A DNA stretch of 64,000 nucleotides from Zoroaster sp. YZ-2022 (taxonomy: Eukaryota; Echinodermata; Asteroidea; Forcipulatida; Zoroasteridae). Where the stretch lies: NCBI GenBank assembly GCA_029582265.1, contig CM055816.1, forward strand, positions 3,998,698 to 4,062,697, given 5' to 3'. The notes under the pieces are model-generated. The model worked only from the letters and a program-made list of their open reading frames with translations, did no database searches and was not told the origin of the DNA. How positions within the stretch are numbered: the first letter of the stretch is position 1; each line of letters starts with the position of its first letter. Below are positions 24,384-36,100 of this stretch, in pieces. Position numbers and translations under genes: made by a program.

Positions 24384-24640
24384 GAAAGACTATTTTTCGG
24401 TGATGGACACCGTGTGAAATTCTCAATTGAGTATATAGTAATCCTCCAGCATCCAGTCTTCGCGCGATCCTCCAGCAGTCTACTTAAGCAGCAACAGCAG
24501 CATTTCCCAGAGTCCGGCATTCTCCTGAAGACAATCACAGCAAACTGATCGAAACGTCGAGTTGTAACCTCCAGTTCTTTTCAGAACTAATTACTACTCA
24601 TTGAGAATTTCACATGGTGTCACCGAAAATAGTTTTTACT
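24384..24640. mobile_element. GGTGACACCATGTGA-type MITE, complete
   Basis: GTGTGAAATTCTCAATTGAG on the left is matched by CTCATTGAGAATTTCACATG GTGTCACC on the right; the right arm also has CCAGTTCTTTTCAGAACTAA and the motif ATCGAAACGTCGAGTT. Confidence 0.7.
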
Positions 24641-24959
24641 TACTTGTCCTCTTCACCATGCAAAGCTACAAGTTTAACGATCATGAAAACTATGCACAAA
24701 ATGTTTTTACGCGATAATACAATCCTCATCCCTTGGACTTACAAAATGCGTGACCAATTCCCGATTTCAAACTTCGGGAAGCACAGGTGGGGGAACAATT
24801 CATCAGCACAAAGAAGTACAAAACAAAAGAACAAAATGATACAATAAAGAAAATTCAAAAGAGAAACGAAAGACAGGAAACAGGAAAGAAAATGAAGCGA
24901 AAGTAACTTGAACTGACTGTGCTTTAAGACCTGTTAGGTTCTAAATTATTACTCAAATC

Positions 24960-25080
24960 GGAAAATGTGCATGCGAAAAATTCTCTTTTCAGTACGTAGT
25001 AAATAGTTCTGAAAAGAACTGGTGGTTACAACTCGACGTTTCGATCAGTATGCTCTGATCGTCTTCTCCTGAAAATCGTC
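24960..25080. mobile_element. Partial GGTGACACCATGTGA-type MITE
   Basis: Contains AGTTCTGAAAAGAACTGGTG, ACAACTCGACGTTTCGATCA and GTATGCTCTGATCGTC, the internal left half of the family; outer end diverged. Confidence 0.55.
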
Positions 25081-25299
25081 TTTTCTTGCGATTCTACATC
25101 TAAGAAATGGCAGTTGAATAATAATTAATGCGGCTTTTAAAATAACGATAAATAAGGAATCACAAGGAATCCCATCATAATATTACCCAGAAACAAACAG
25201 AAATGTAGTGCAAGCCACTTCATTATGAATCATGCAATTGCCTTTAGAGCAAGGGGTTGGCCAGGATTTAGAAATAGGTGTCCAAATTTACTGGAAATT

Positions 25300-25450
25300 T
25301 CAAAACAGGGTGTCCAAATTGTTCACTTACAATACTTTTACATGTAATGACAGATGAAACAGGGTGTCCAAATTGTTCACTTACAATACTTTTACATGTA
25401 ATGACAGATGAAACAGGGTGTACAAAATTGAAACAGGGTGTCCAAAAGAC
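25300..25450. repeat. Short tandem duplication (about 60-bp unit)
   Basis: The phrase ACAGGGTGTCCAAATTGTTC ACTTACAATACTTTTACATG is present twice in tandem with a third partial copy. Confidence 0.75.
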
Positions 25451-26165
25451 ACGCAGACACCCCTCTGACTAACACTATAATTTAGAGGGCGCTTGCAATG
25501 GCGAAGTAATAACTAGACCACAATGTTTTTATTCTAAAACAATTTCGTGCCGGTAGGCCTAAACAACAGTAGGCCTAATTAAATCATAACAATTAAAACT
25601 AAATACATGTATTCGTCCCCCCCCCCCCATTTTTTTAAATTCATTTATTTATTATTATTTTTGTAATACATTCATTATTACCCTAAATGTACTTCAATAT
25701 ATAAATTTATTTGCTGTTTTTACCCCAAGCGGCTATTTTTAACAATACACAATCAACAGTATGAAAGCAATTGTTTATTTATGAAAGTGTATACTTATTT
25801 TTAATTGCGATAAAGTTTACTGATAAATTTAAGCATTTTGTTTTCGAAATAGAAGTGAAAACTGCCTTATTATTGTACTGTTTCTTGCTGTCGTACAATG
25901 CCTTTATTGGATAAGGTATCATGGCCGACTTATCATAAATCCTCATAGTGCCCCAAAAAACAGAAAATAAAAAGAAAAGGGAAAAACCCATACCCCTGGG
26001 CCCCCCCCCCCACTGAAAAGCAATGCCCCCTGGCCCCCCCCCCCCCCCACTGAAAAAGTCCTGGCTACGCCGCTGAAGAGAAGGTGCAGCATTGCAGATA
26101 TTGGTAATACACTAATCCAACGTATCAATCAAACAGCATGGATTAACCAGTAGGACTAGCCTTTC
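25451..26165. other. Intergenic stretch with C-rich element end
   Basis: AT-rich, no gene seen. At 25998-26072 two poly-C runs, each followed by ACTGAAAA, lead to TCCTGGCTACGCCGCTGA, which looks like one end of a hAT-like element (CAGCGGCGTAGCCAGG inverted); the other end was not found. Confidence 0.45.
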
Positions 26166-26169
26166 CTTG

Positions 26170-26412
26170 ACAAATTGTTACATAACACTCTTAAAACTAA
26201 AGTGTTGAATCAACCTTTTAAGAGTTCGGTGAGTGACAACACTTTATAAAGTTAAATTCAAAAAAAGTGTTGAATAAACACGGAGTGAAGTTAAATCTAA
26301 CTTTATCCATGTTAATTCAACACTTTTAAAAATTTAAATCCAACTTTATAAAGAGTTGTCAATGACCGAACTCTTTAAAATGTTGATTCAACACTTTAGT
26401 TTTAAGAGTGTA
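26170..26412. mobile_element. Foldback MITE with ACACTCTTAAAACTAAAG ends
   Basis: ACACTCTTAAAACTAAAGTG TTGAATCAAC is mirrored by GTTGATTCAACACTTTAGTT TTAAGAGTGT; inner GAGTTCGGT / ACCGAACTC and AACTTTATAAAG words also pair. Confidence 0.8.
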
Positions 26413-26474
26413 CTATGTAGATCAAGCGCTTCGCGTTAACTCATGCATGTAGGTGAAACTTGTAGCTTTGCATG

Positions 26475-26600
26475 GTGAGGATGATAAGTAAGACTAATTG
26501 CGGTGACACCACGTGGAATCTCAATTGAGTAGTAATTAGTTCTGAAAAGAACTGGAGGTACAACTCAGTCTTACTTATCATGCATGTAGGTAATGTAACC
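26475..26600. mobile_element. Shortened GGTGACACCATGTGA-type MITE
   Basis: GATAAGTAAGACTAATTGCG GTGACACCACGTGGAA, then AGTTCTGAAAAGAACTGGAG, then directly CAGTCTTACTTATC; the outer arms are present but the middle and inner right arm are deleted. Confidence 0.6.
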
Positions 26601-27124
26601 GAGATTTTAGCATTTGTATTAAAGGTTGGTCGGGGACTATGGATGTAACTGGAACGATGTATGACCTTAATACAAAAATTACCAAATCATTATCTAAAAC
26701 CTAACTTGATATGAAGTCAACCAATCAACCTGGGGAAAAACAACTTCTATTAGAATCATTTATGTGCTAGCTCGCATTTCAGAGAAAATACAAACAATGA
26801 CGCGAAATTAACGTTGATCTGCGCACTTCCGGGTTTGATAACGAGGCTCTCTGTGTTGACGCATGCGCTGTATGATGGGAGTATGAGTCGTTCTACTGTC
26901 TACCTCGCATCGGTGTTGTGACTTGACACAGAGAGCCTCGGTTTCAATGCAGATGTGCGCAGACTGGGCCAATTTGAAATTCGTCTATTGCTCAAAGTTG
27001 CCAGATAGCCATTGTTTTGCTACAAATGTTTTCTGTTAAAATTGTGAACATGTTTAAAAAAAAAAAAAATTTTACACTTTCCTCATTACTCAACTTCGCA
27101 TTGAGCCGAAACTTTCACACGTTT
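26601..27124. other. Intergenic stretch with a foldback
   Basis: GATCTGCGCACTTCC...GAGGCTCTCTGTGT (26817-26857) pairs with ACACAGAGAGCCTC...GCAGATGTGCGCAG (26926-26963). No gene recognised. It lies downstream of the GLIPR2-like stop codon and beyond array 2. Confidence 0.55.
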
Positions 27125-27455
27125 TTTGTTTAATATATATCTTGATTCAAAGAAATTAATTACACTAGAAGCAGTTTTGCCAACATTACCAATGCTGTAC
27201 CTTCCCTTCAATGTATATCTTGATTCAAAGAGAGTATGCATACTCATAGAAGCAGTTTTGTCAACATTACCAATGCTGTACCTTCCTTTTAATGTATATC
27301 TTGATTCAAAGAGAGTAAGCATACTCATAGAAGCAGTTTTGCCAACATTACCAATGCTGTACCTTCCCTTTAATGTATATCTTGATTCAAAGAGAGTAAG
27401 CATACTCATAGAGGCAGTTTTGCCAACATTACCAATGTTGTACCTTCCCTTTAAG
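27125..27455 (-). repeat. 81-bp minisatellite array 2 (about 4 copies)
   Basis: Reverse-complement units of array 1 (CAATGTATATCTTGATTCAA, GAGTAAGCATACTC, GCCAACATTACCAATG). Ends about 80 nt from the GLIPR2-like stop codon. Confidence 0.93.
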
Positions 27456-27533
27456 CTTTGATCAGCCTTACAATCAACAGTATATGCTTATAATTATGCC
27501 TTGGAGTTTTTGCCCAAAAACACCATGATATTC

Positions 27534-27697
27534 TTATCGCTTTTTGCTTGGTAAAACGTTTTCTTTGTATTTTCCGCTGACGTTCCCAGGGGGGTCATAG
27601 TTGAACACAGCAAAGACCTCATTCTGGTTACGAGGATTAACAGCCACACCGATACCAAGACGTCTACTGCCTTTCCATACAACTTGAGTGAAATGAC
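27534..27697 (-). CDS. GLIPR2: GLIPR2-like exon 4 (stop codon)
   Basis: 164 nt from AACCAG to TAA at 27536-27534. Encodes GHFTQVVWKGSRRLGIGVAV, then FAVFNYDPPGNVSGKY and ENVLPSKKR. GHFTQ-VVW and Y-x-P-x-GNV are the CAP signatures. An 81-bp repeat array starts only about 80 nt past the stop, so it may lie in the 3' UTR. Confidence 0.93.
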
Positions 27698-30600
27698 CTG
27701 GTTAAATAAACCAAATAACATAAACCAAGTAATATAAACCAAGTAATATAAACCAAGTAAAATAAACCAAGTAATATAAACCAAATAATATAAACCAAAT
27801 AATATAAACCAAGTAATATAAACCAAATAATATAAACCAAGTGATATAAACCATATCGAAGCAGAAATGACGGGGTTTAATTGGGATTGCAACCATTGTA
27901 ATTGCGTTCTATATTTTACGAAATCTAACGGTTTGGGAATTTTCTTTACCTGTTCCGGATGAGAATCCTCCACTACTGAAGTTATATCTGTTGATTTCGT
28001 CATAGAATGATTTCACCGCTTTATCTCCTAAATATTCACAAGAAATAAAATACTTAAATTGATTTATCAGTCACATAAGGGAAGGCACAATATTCGCAGG
28101 ACTAACATAACACAACGAACATAACTAGTTATAGTTAACTCCGCCACCGAAGGTATCCGGAAGTAATGTAATCACCCCTACGTGGGTGTTTGTGTGTGGG
28201 GGTGGGGGGGGGATGTGTGAGTTGGTGTGTGTGTACTTCTGTACAAGATATCTCAAAAAGTTATCCACGTATTGAATTTTGCTGAATATGTTGTGTTTGC
28301 TACACAGACCAATTGATTACATTTTGATGAAGATCCGATTTCAGGAAAGCGTCTTTTTAGGACCCTATCTATCGCGTATCAGTGAGTTAATAATAAGTAA
28401 AACTGATAGGGGTGCACTAATGACCTATTTTCTTATAACCTAATGTTTTCGTCAAGTTTCAAGAATCGTTGGTGGCTCAGTGGGTTAGATGTACGGCTGT
28501 CACGCCCGAGACCCCGGTTCAAAATCCTGGGGTGTTAGCATCAAATAGGGTAATTAACGACTTCTATGATTTTTTTTAAATCTGAATTTCTGCTCAGATG
28601 TACTTGGTTTGCGTTCTAAGAGTCCTTTGTCTAGTTATCACAAACATGAAATGCGATAACTAACATTTCAACGGCCTCTAAAAGTCTATGAAAATAATCA
28701 TAAAACCAACCTGTTAACATTGAACAACTGATACATGTTTATTATGTTTTTATGTTTTACAGAAAGTTGCCCCGAACGCTAACTTTTTAGAAAAAATGAC
28801 ATAAAAGTGTATTATTCTGTTCATGCAGTTTTACCACCGTGTTCAAATTATCCCACGGTGAAGTAAGATGATCCATCATATATACTGAATTGCATCCAGA
28901 TGTGAGGGACTATGTATACAGCTTCTGTTGATGCATCTATTTCGTTACAAACGGAAGTATTTTCCTGTATTCAGGTCATGCCCCTAAATCCCATACAGAT
29001 TACCCAAGGCCAAAGCGAACAAAATCTCTCTTGTTTCTGGTTGGGGTTCAGTTTCAAAAAAAAAAATTCATGCCATTTTTTTTTTTTTAAGATTTTTTTT
29101 TAGACATCCGCACATAAATGTATGTGAGTAAAAAAAGGCAAAGAAATTAATTAGTAAAACTAATTGCGGTGACATCATGTGAAATTCTCAAATGAGTAGT
29201 AATTAGTTCTGAAAAGAACTGGAGGTTCAGAACAAATTACTACTCAATAGAGAATTTCACATGGTGTCACAGCAATTAGTTTTACTTATCCTCTTCAACA
29301 TGCAAAGCTACAAGTTTTACCAAAACATATTAATTATTAATACTATAAACACCAACGCGTGTGTAGTGTAATTTTGTTTCGTAGTAGGATCAAATAAAGT
29401 CTTTAGTCAAGACGCGCGCGGGAATTCTTTACCAATTTGGTAGAGACATGTTAATGCATAATGCATTAGCTTCTTTGATTTTGACCAATAAGAAAACAGA
29501 ACAATACACGCATTTGTTTAGGCCTGATACAATCCCATGATTGGTCTCCATCAAAATGTATGAATATTCATACAACATGATATAATTATGAATTTGATTA
29601 ATAAAATAATAATAATTAGCATTTAGATACACTCTTTTTAGTATAACTAAATCACAGCGCTTACAATATTATTATCCCTGCTCATCAGGCTCATAAATCA
29701 TTCCTGAAACCATCTTGGCTCCCTGTCCCTGCGGAGTATACAGCTCAATTGCTGACATTTCGGTACATATAGGGCTAATCAAACACAACAACCAACTCTG
29801 CCCTCACAGGTACCCATTTACTCCTGGGTGGAGAGAAGCAATTATGGTCAAGTGTCTTGCTGAAGGACACAAGCACCTTGGTCGCAGCTTGGATTCGAAC
29901 CCACATCCTGACTACTCAGCCATCAGCACACAAATCCGATGCACTAAACCGCTCAACCATGGCACTCCATAACAGAACGAGTTGGTGTTCACAATGGATT
30001 GGAGGGGGGTAGGGAGGGGCTAGGAGAGGGTGGATGACCTAACCAAATGACTTTGATTTGTAATTGTATCTGACCTGTCATTTCTTCCAAGCCTCTAGAA
30101 TCACTTCCCCAGTAGATATTCTCTCCATATTTGTGTTCGGATCTGTGTTGTAGTCGCGCGTTCTTTGATAGTTTATTGGCCCACTCCTGTGCATACTTGC
30201 TGACGTTGCCATTCATCTTGATGTTGGGGGCGCCATGCATCGACCTATACTTGTTGTGAGCCTTGAGGGCGTCTCGTTTGAACTTTGCCCTGTAACCTAT
30301 AGAAATGACATAAAAGTAACAATTATAAACGTGTTAATATGGAGTCTTTCATTGATAGATCTAAGGATGCAAAGGGGCGTGTACTTTCCTTTTTTGTCAT
30401 CATGACATCATTATGTAAATTTACAATTCATTTTTGGGGGAGACCCTTCCCACTTTTGGGGGAGGCCCTCCCATGTTTGTAAGGTCTTCCCCTCTATTTA
30501 GGTAAGGTAAAGAATTGGTAATTCAAAATAACCGAATAGTCTAATTTTAATGGTGTAAAATAATTGAATCATGGTATCAATCTTCTCTATAAATCATTTG

Positions 30601-33141
30601 TCCGATGTGCTGTATTTTGTCTAAAGAAAAGTGATATTATTAACCATACGTTTATCGGAAAAAGTACTCGTTCCAATCCGCCACAATAGCATGAACACGA
30701 TCTGAATGCATATTTAATATTTTTCATTAACGACAACAACGTAAAAAGCTGAAAGTTTCACAGAAGAGTAAGCAGTTTTACCAAAACATAAACAATTTGT
30801 GTTTTAAATTACCAATTCCTACCTTCCCTTTAATCTATATTCGTCCCTTGGGTCTGTGAATGCAGTTAAGTTCTGAGACAATGAGCTGAGTGTATTATAA
30901 CATTCATGATGGATGACTGATCTGATATGAATTCACAAATGTAACAATTTAATCAATGTAACATATGTAAGAGTACTAAGCAACTATGCACATGTAGTCC
31001 AACTATTTTTTTTAAATGAAACAACAAAATGGAAAATTGTATTATATTTTATTCTGAATCTGGAACAAATCCCTTTACCCCGGGGCGAGTTACATCATTA
31101 CATAGAACAATCAGTAATAATAATCGCATTGGAAGGAGTGTTTACAGAGAGCATACTCATACTTTTTGATTTTCTTTCAACATAGTAAATAAAATATATA
31201 TTTGGCAACGAAGTTAATGACATCTTCATCTGAAGAGTTCATAAGAAAATACAGTCTTTCTTCGCCAGTTAAAAATTCAAAGTGGCCATTTGTTTTGATA
31301 ATATACTGCAAAAACTGTGGTGTTAAAAACTACACCATTGGTGTTTATATTAGGCAACTCGCACAATCAATCACATCACATTTATTTCCATACTTCCATA
31401 AAAGAATTAACAAACTTTATAATAAAAGTGCATTAAACGATGAAGTAGTAAATGTTAAATTCATAGCAAAATTAATTAATTAAATAGAGCATGGGGGCTG
31501 TTTATATAAGCAGAAGCTTGTTAAAAACAGCCAGACAGACAAAAAACACAAACAAAGGACAGACAGACAAGAGACAAGACAATAGCAGGTTGACACGAGA
31601 CAGAGTAAATATACTGATGACAGAGGCAATTAAAATAATGAAAAAATATCAAAAGGCTATTAAGCAAAAACAACAGACCAACAAAATTTAGATATGAGGA
31701 TAATGTGAACGCAATGGAAGAAAAGAGATATTAAGGGAGAGGAAGCTAAGACGCATAATGAGAGATAAGGACTCGTTTGTATTTGAGCTTGAAAGACCCA
31801 CGGATCGCTGAGATCTGATACTTTCATCTATGGCATTCCACACACGAGGACCAAAGAAGCGAATGGTGTTCATAGAATAAGAGGTGCGAATGAATGGAAC
31901 AATCAGATTGGTACAGGATCTTGTGGAGTGGCTATGGGTGTCTCGAACTGAGGTAAAGAAGGAAGAAAAAACTTGGGGAAGAAGATTGTGAGTGAACTTA
32001 TACATAAAAATCCCAGTATGGAGTTTATTAATGTCGGCGATAGTGAGAGTGTGCAGTTGTGCGAAAAGAGGTGCTGAATGCTCTCTGGGGGAAGAAAAAG
32101 TACAGATACGAATAGCCCTTTTCTGTGAAACGAATAAGGAGTATATAATATAAACACCATGGAAGAATAAAGTTAACACTACTAGTGTTATTTTAACACC
32201 TCAGGTTTTGCAGTGTAGGATCAAACATACATTTCTTATAATATAATATGGATCAGATAATATAGTGCAAAGTAATAACTGGTGGAAGTCCTACTAATAT
32301 ATTCTCACGGATGAACAATAATGGTTGTTTAAATTCAATTTAAATACAAGCAGTAATCTGATAGGCCATACAGATGTCAAATAGCTTAGTAACCTAATTT
32401 CTATGACAACTGCACCAACAATCCAACATCCATTCTATGATGATGCCATTATTGTGAAACCTCCTCAAGTCAGGCATAGCATTCCTGTTCCATTACTCAT
32501 CGTTTCCCGTGACGAGCTCCTCCTGGTTGATAGTAAATGATGATCGGAATTTGACATAACATTTAACCTGTCTGGCCTGGCATCTAGTAACATTCTCATG
32601 TTCCTTTGCACGAACTTCACATCATAATGTTTCGTCTGGGTTGACTGTATGTATATGCACGGATGTGTCTTGAAACTATGCACGTATACATACGTACATG
32701 TGATTATGTACCCACACTTCAAGTCTTATTATTCCAGCGGCAAATCGTGTGTTTTTAAATTTGCTACCTTTTGGAGTCCTATAACAAAAGTGAAAGGCAA
32801 GAACAATAGGTCTCCATAGGGGAATTCTTAAGACCCTCGGGTCTCCACAAGGAAATGTGTGTACAAACCCTATGAGAAATTGTTAAGTACAGGAACAAAG
32901 GAAAAGAGCAATAGATGTCACCACAAGGATGCAAAAATGAGAATGTGTGTGTGCTCTCACTTTCGCTACCTTGTGGAGTCCTATAACAAAAGGGAAAGGC
33001 AAGAACAATTGGTCTCCACAAGGAATTTCTAAAGGACTCAGGTCTCCACAAGGAATTTGTGTACAAAACCTATGGGAAATTATTAAGTACAGGGACAAAG
33101 GAAAGAACAATAGAGGTCTCCACAAGGATGCAAAAATGAGA

Positions 33142-33189
<48 letters not shown>

Positions 33190-36100
33190 TTGGGGGGCCG
33201 GGGTATGTGCTCTCTTCTTTATCACCATATGCCCGTTTTTGGCATATTCCCCTTTTTATCCCCCTACTGTGTGCTGTTCCCCCTCCCCTTCCACCCTAGA
33301 TCCACTCCTGTCTTATGCGTTTGGTAATTTACAAAATGTTTATAGATTTCTTAGGTTTTGAAGTTTTACAGGTCATCAGGTAAACCATCGTTGCTCTTAA
33401 CCGATGTGGTTTAACCATTTTGCTTTCGAGCGTCTACAGGGAATTACAGACGACTCAGGTGGGATTTGAACCAACGACCGCCTATAACATTTACATTTAG
33501 CAAAACCTACAATTTTCCGGTACAGAAAGATTTCGATGAACACAAACTTCGAAAAAATTGGTAATTATTACATAATTTGTTTAACATCAGTTGTTTAATA
33601 ATTACACATCGGTCTACCATATTAGTGTACTAGTTCATTATTTAACCACAAGCATAACACGTATACTTGAAAAATAAAAACAATTATTTAAACATCCTTA
33701 TCCTTTTTTTTCTTAATTTAATTTAGCAATATTTCATCTCTGCAGTAATGAGTACTATGATCTAAATTTATTGGAAAACCACTTATTCAAAAAGGGTAAG
33801 ATTGATACATGAAATATTACCAAGATACGTGGCAGAGATTAAATGTTTATGTAAAGCCCGCATTATGACAAGGCATATATAAACATACATATATTTCAGT
33901 ATAATTATGTGGTAATGTCAATACAGACATGTTATAGTAGACATAACAATCTGACAGGAAGCAGGAACGAGTGACTTGTATTCTGACATACTAGAAATGC
34001 CAACATGAAGGTCCTTTCGAATAATTAGATGAGAAATCAACAAATAATCTATGATGATTACCAGGCCAGTGTCGTATCAAAACGGAAGTGCGAAATAGGC
34101 GTTCTTCCCCCAAAGGCCCCCACACTGAAATCATATTTTACTTTTAAAGATAAAATTACATTTCTCATCTAACCGCCGCAAAAGATTCCCAACAAAATTC
34201 GTGTGCTGAAACGTTTGTAAAACAAACCTGAACATGGCGAAACCACTATACGAGGGTACCTGATGAGGCCACTAATACTTATGAGGCTACTTATTGAGGC
34301 TATTTATTGTGGCCATTGTATAAGGCCACTAAAACAGGCTCGTTGATGAGGCCACTATACGAGGCTAGTTGATGTGACCATTGGATGAAACCGTTGGCTA
34401 CTTGATAAGGCCATTATACAAGGCTATGAGGTCTTAGTTTGAGGCCATTATACGAGGCTATGTATTGAGGCCATTATAAGACTATTTGAAGAAGCCATTG
34501 TATAAAGCCATTGTATGCGGCTACTCAATTGATGAAGCCATATGAGGCTATTGGAAGAGTACCATAACAACATTCTAGCTACCCCATTCAGTTCCCCTCT
34601 ATTAAACATTTGGGGAAACAAATAATTGACGCTATCATACAACTCGTGACGTCATTAAGTGGATTTAATATTTACCGATCTGTTGGAGCACGTGATCACA
34701 TCAACCTTGGCATTCCAAGCAGCAGGATATGGCGACTAATTGGTTTATGCACAGCTTGGCTTCGATTAATTAAAATGAAGATAATTAGACCACCATGCAG
34801 CGCCGTTCTCATAATGCGCAGTTCTGGGTCGTCTGTCTTCCACTCATGCATTAACTTGTAAAGAACCAAGGAAATATAGCATTTTTCGGAGCTATCTCTA
34901 TATCAAGTTGTACCCAACCAATGAAATCAAGCAGCTTTTCGGAGCTATCTCTAATAATTTAACCACACTATGAACATCCCTTTTTATATTATCCCCAGAC
35001 ATTACAAAATATTTACAAAAAAAAATTTCAACCGTCTAGTTTTCAAGAAATATATTAAAACTAACATAAAGATACATAATAATAATAGCATACAATAATA
35101 ATGTGATTTATAACGCGCACGTCTCCACCAAAACAGGGGACTCGTCACAATAGGTTCTCACGTTTCTGAGGAAAAAATGCGAAAAAACTGTAATTTTTTT
35201 TATGTTATTAAGTTTTACAAAAGTTACAAGACATCAACTTTTTGTAAATTTGACAACATTGTGTTCTTGTTTTCTCTCAGATGAATGCACTTCAGACGGA
35301 ATAACCTCTCTGGATAATTTATATTTATACTATTTGTTGATGATAATTCTTCAATTTGATAAACTGGTAATAATTTCTGCTCATCTAATTCTATTCTGCA
35401 CACTACTTTATAAGTATTTTGCTGTCAGATTTGGAATGATTTTGAAAGCAAGATTGCCATGGATTGAATTGTTTAAATCAAATCATGAACAATTGTAGTG
35501 AGATCACTGCAGGTCTGTGTAATATTTGATAAGATTATCCAACAGAAAGCACAATTCAAGAATATCCCTGTTATTATAACCGTGTTCCCCCAAGGCAATG
35601 GCATCGCTAAGGCCGTCAGCTGCTCATGATGTTGAACGTAGATGATATACTGGTGGTCCCTCAGGATATATCAGGGTTAGACCACGAAGCTAGGATTGTA
35701 AAGACCAACTACAGCGATGGGTTACCGTGAAACACGACGGGGAATGTTGCCATCAATATTATATGTATGTGTCATGGCAATTTCACAATGTCAAACAATC
35801 GGTCTGTATAAACATAATATGTGTCAACATTATTACAAATTCAATGGTGGCTTCCTGTTAATATATTTGTAATTAAATTTTAATCATTTTCATTGTTAAT
35901 AATTATAATTATATTTTTTCTTAAGCTATATTTTGTGGAAATGCATAATATTGTCAATAATAAATTTCGCATTGAATAGTTTAGGCAGGACCCGATTGCA
36001 ACCATCAGTGTTACTATTTTCGAAATGCTTGTATTGTTGTCAGTACTGAATTTCGTATTAAATAGACTGCAACCAGCAGTTTTACTTTTTACTGGGTCAA

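Noticed and set aside
31202..31691. Two plus-strand frames next to the LINE fragment
   Set aside because: AT-rich Lys/Asn/Ile composition without motifs; more likely antisense of LINE 3' sequence or plain intron.
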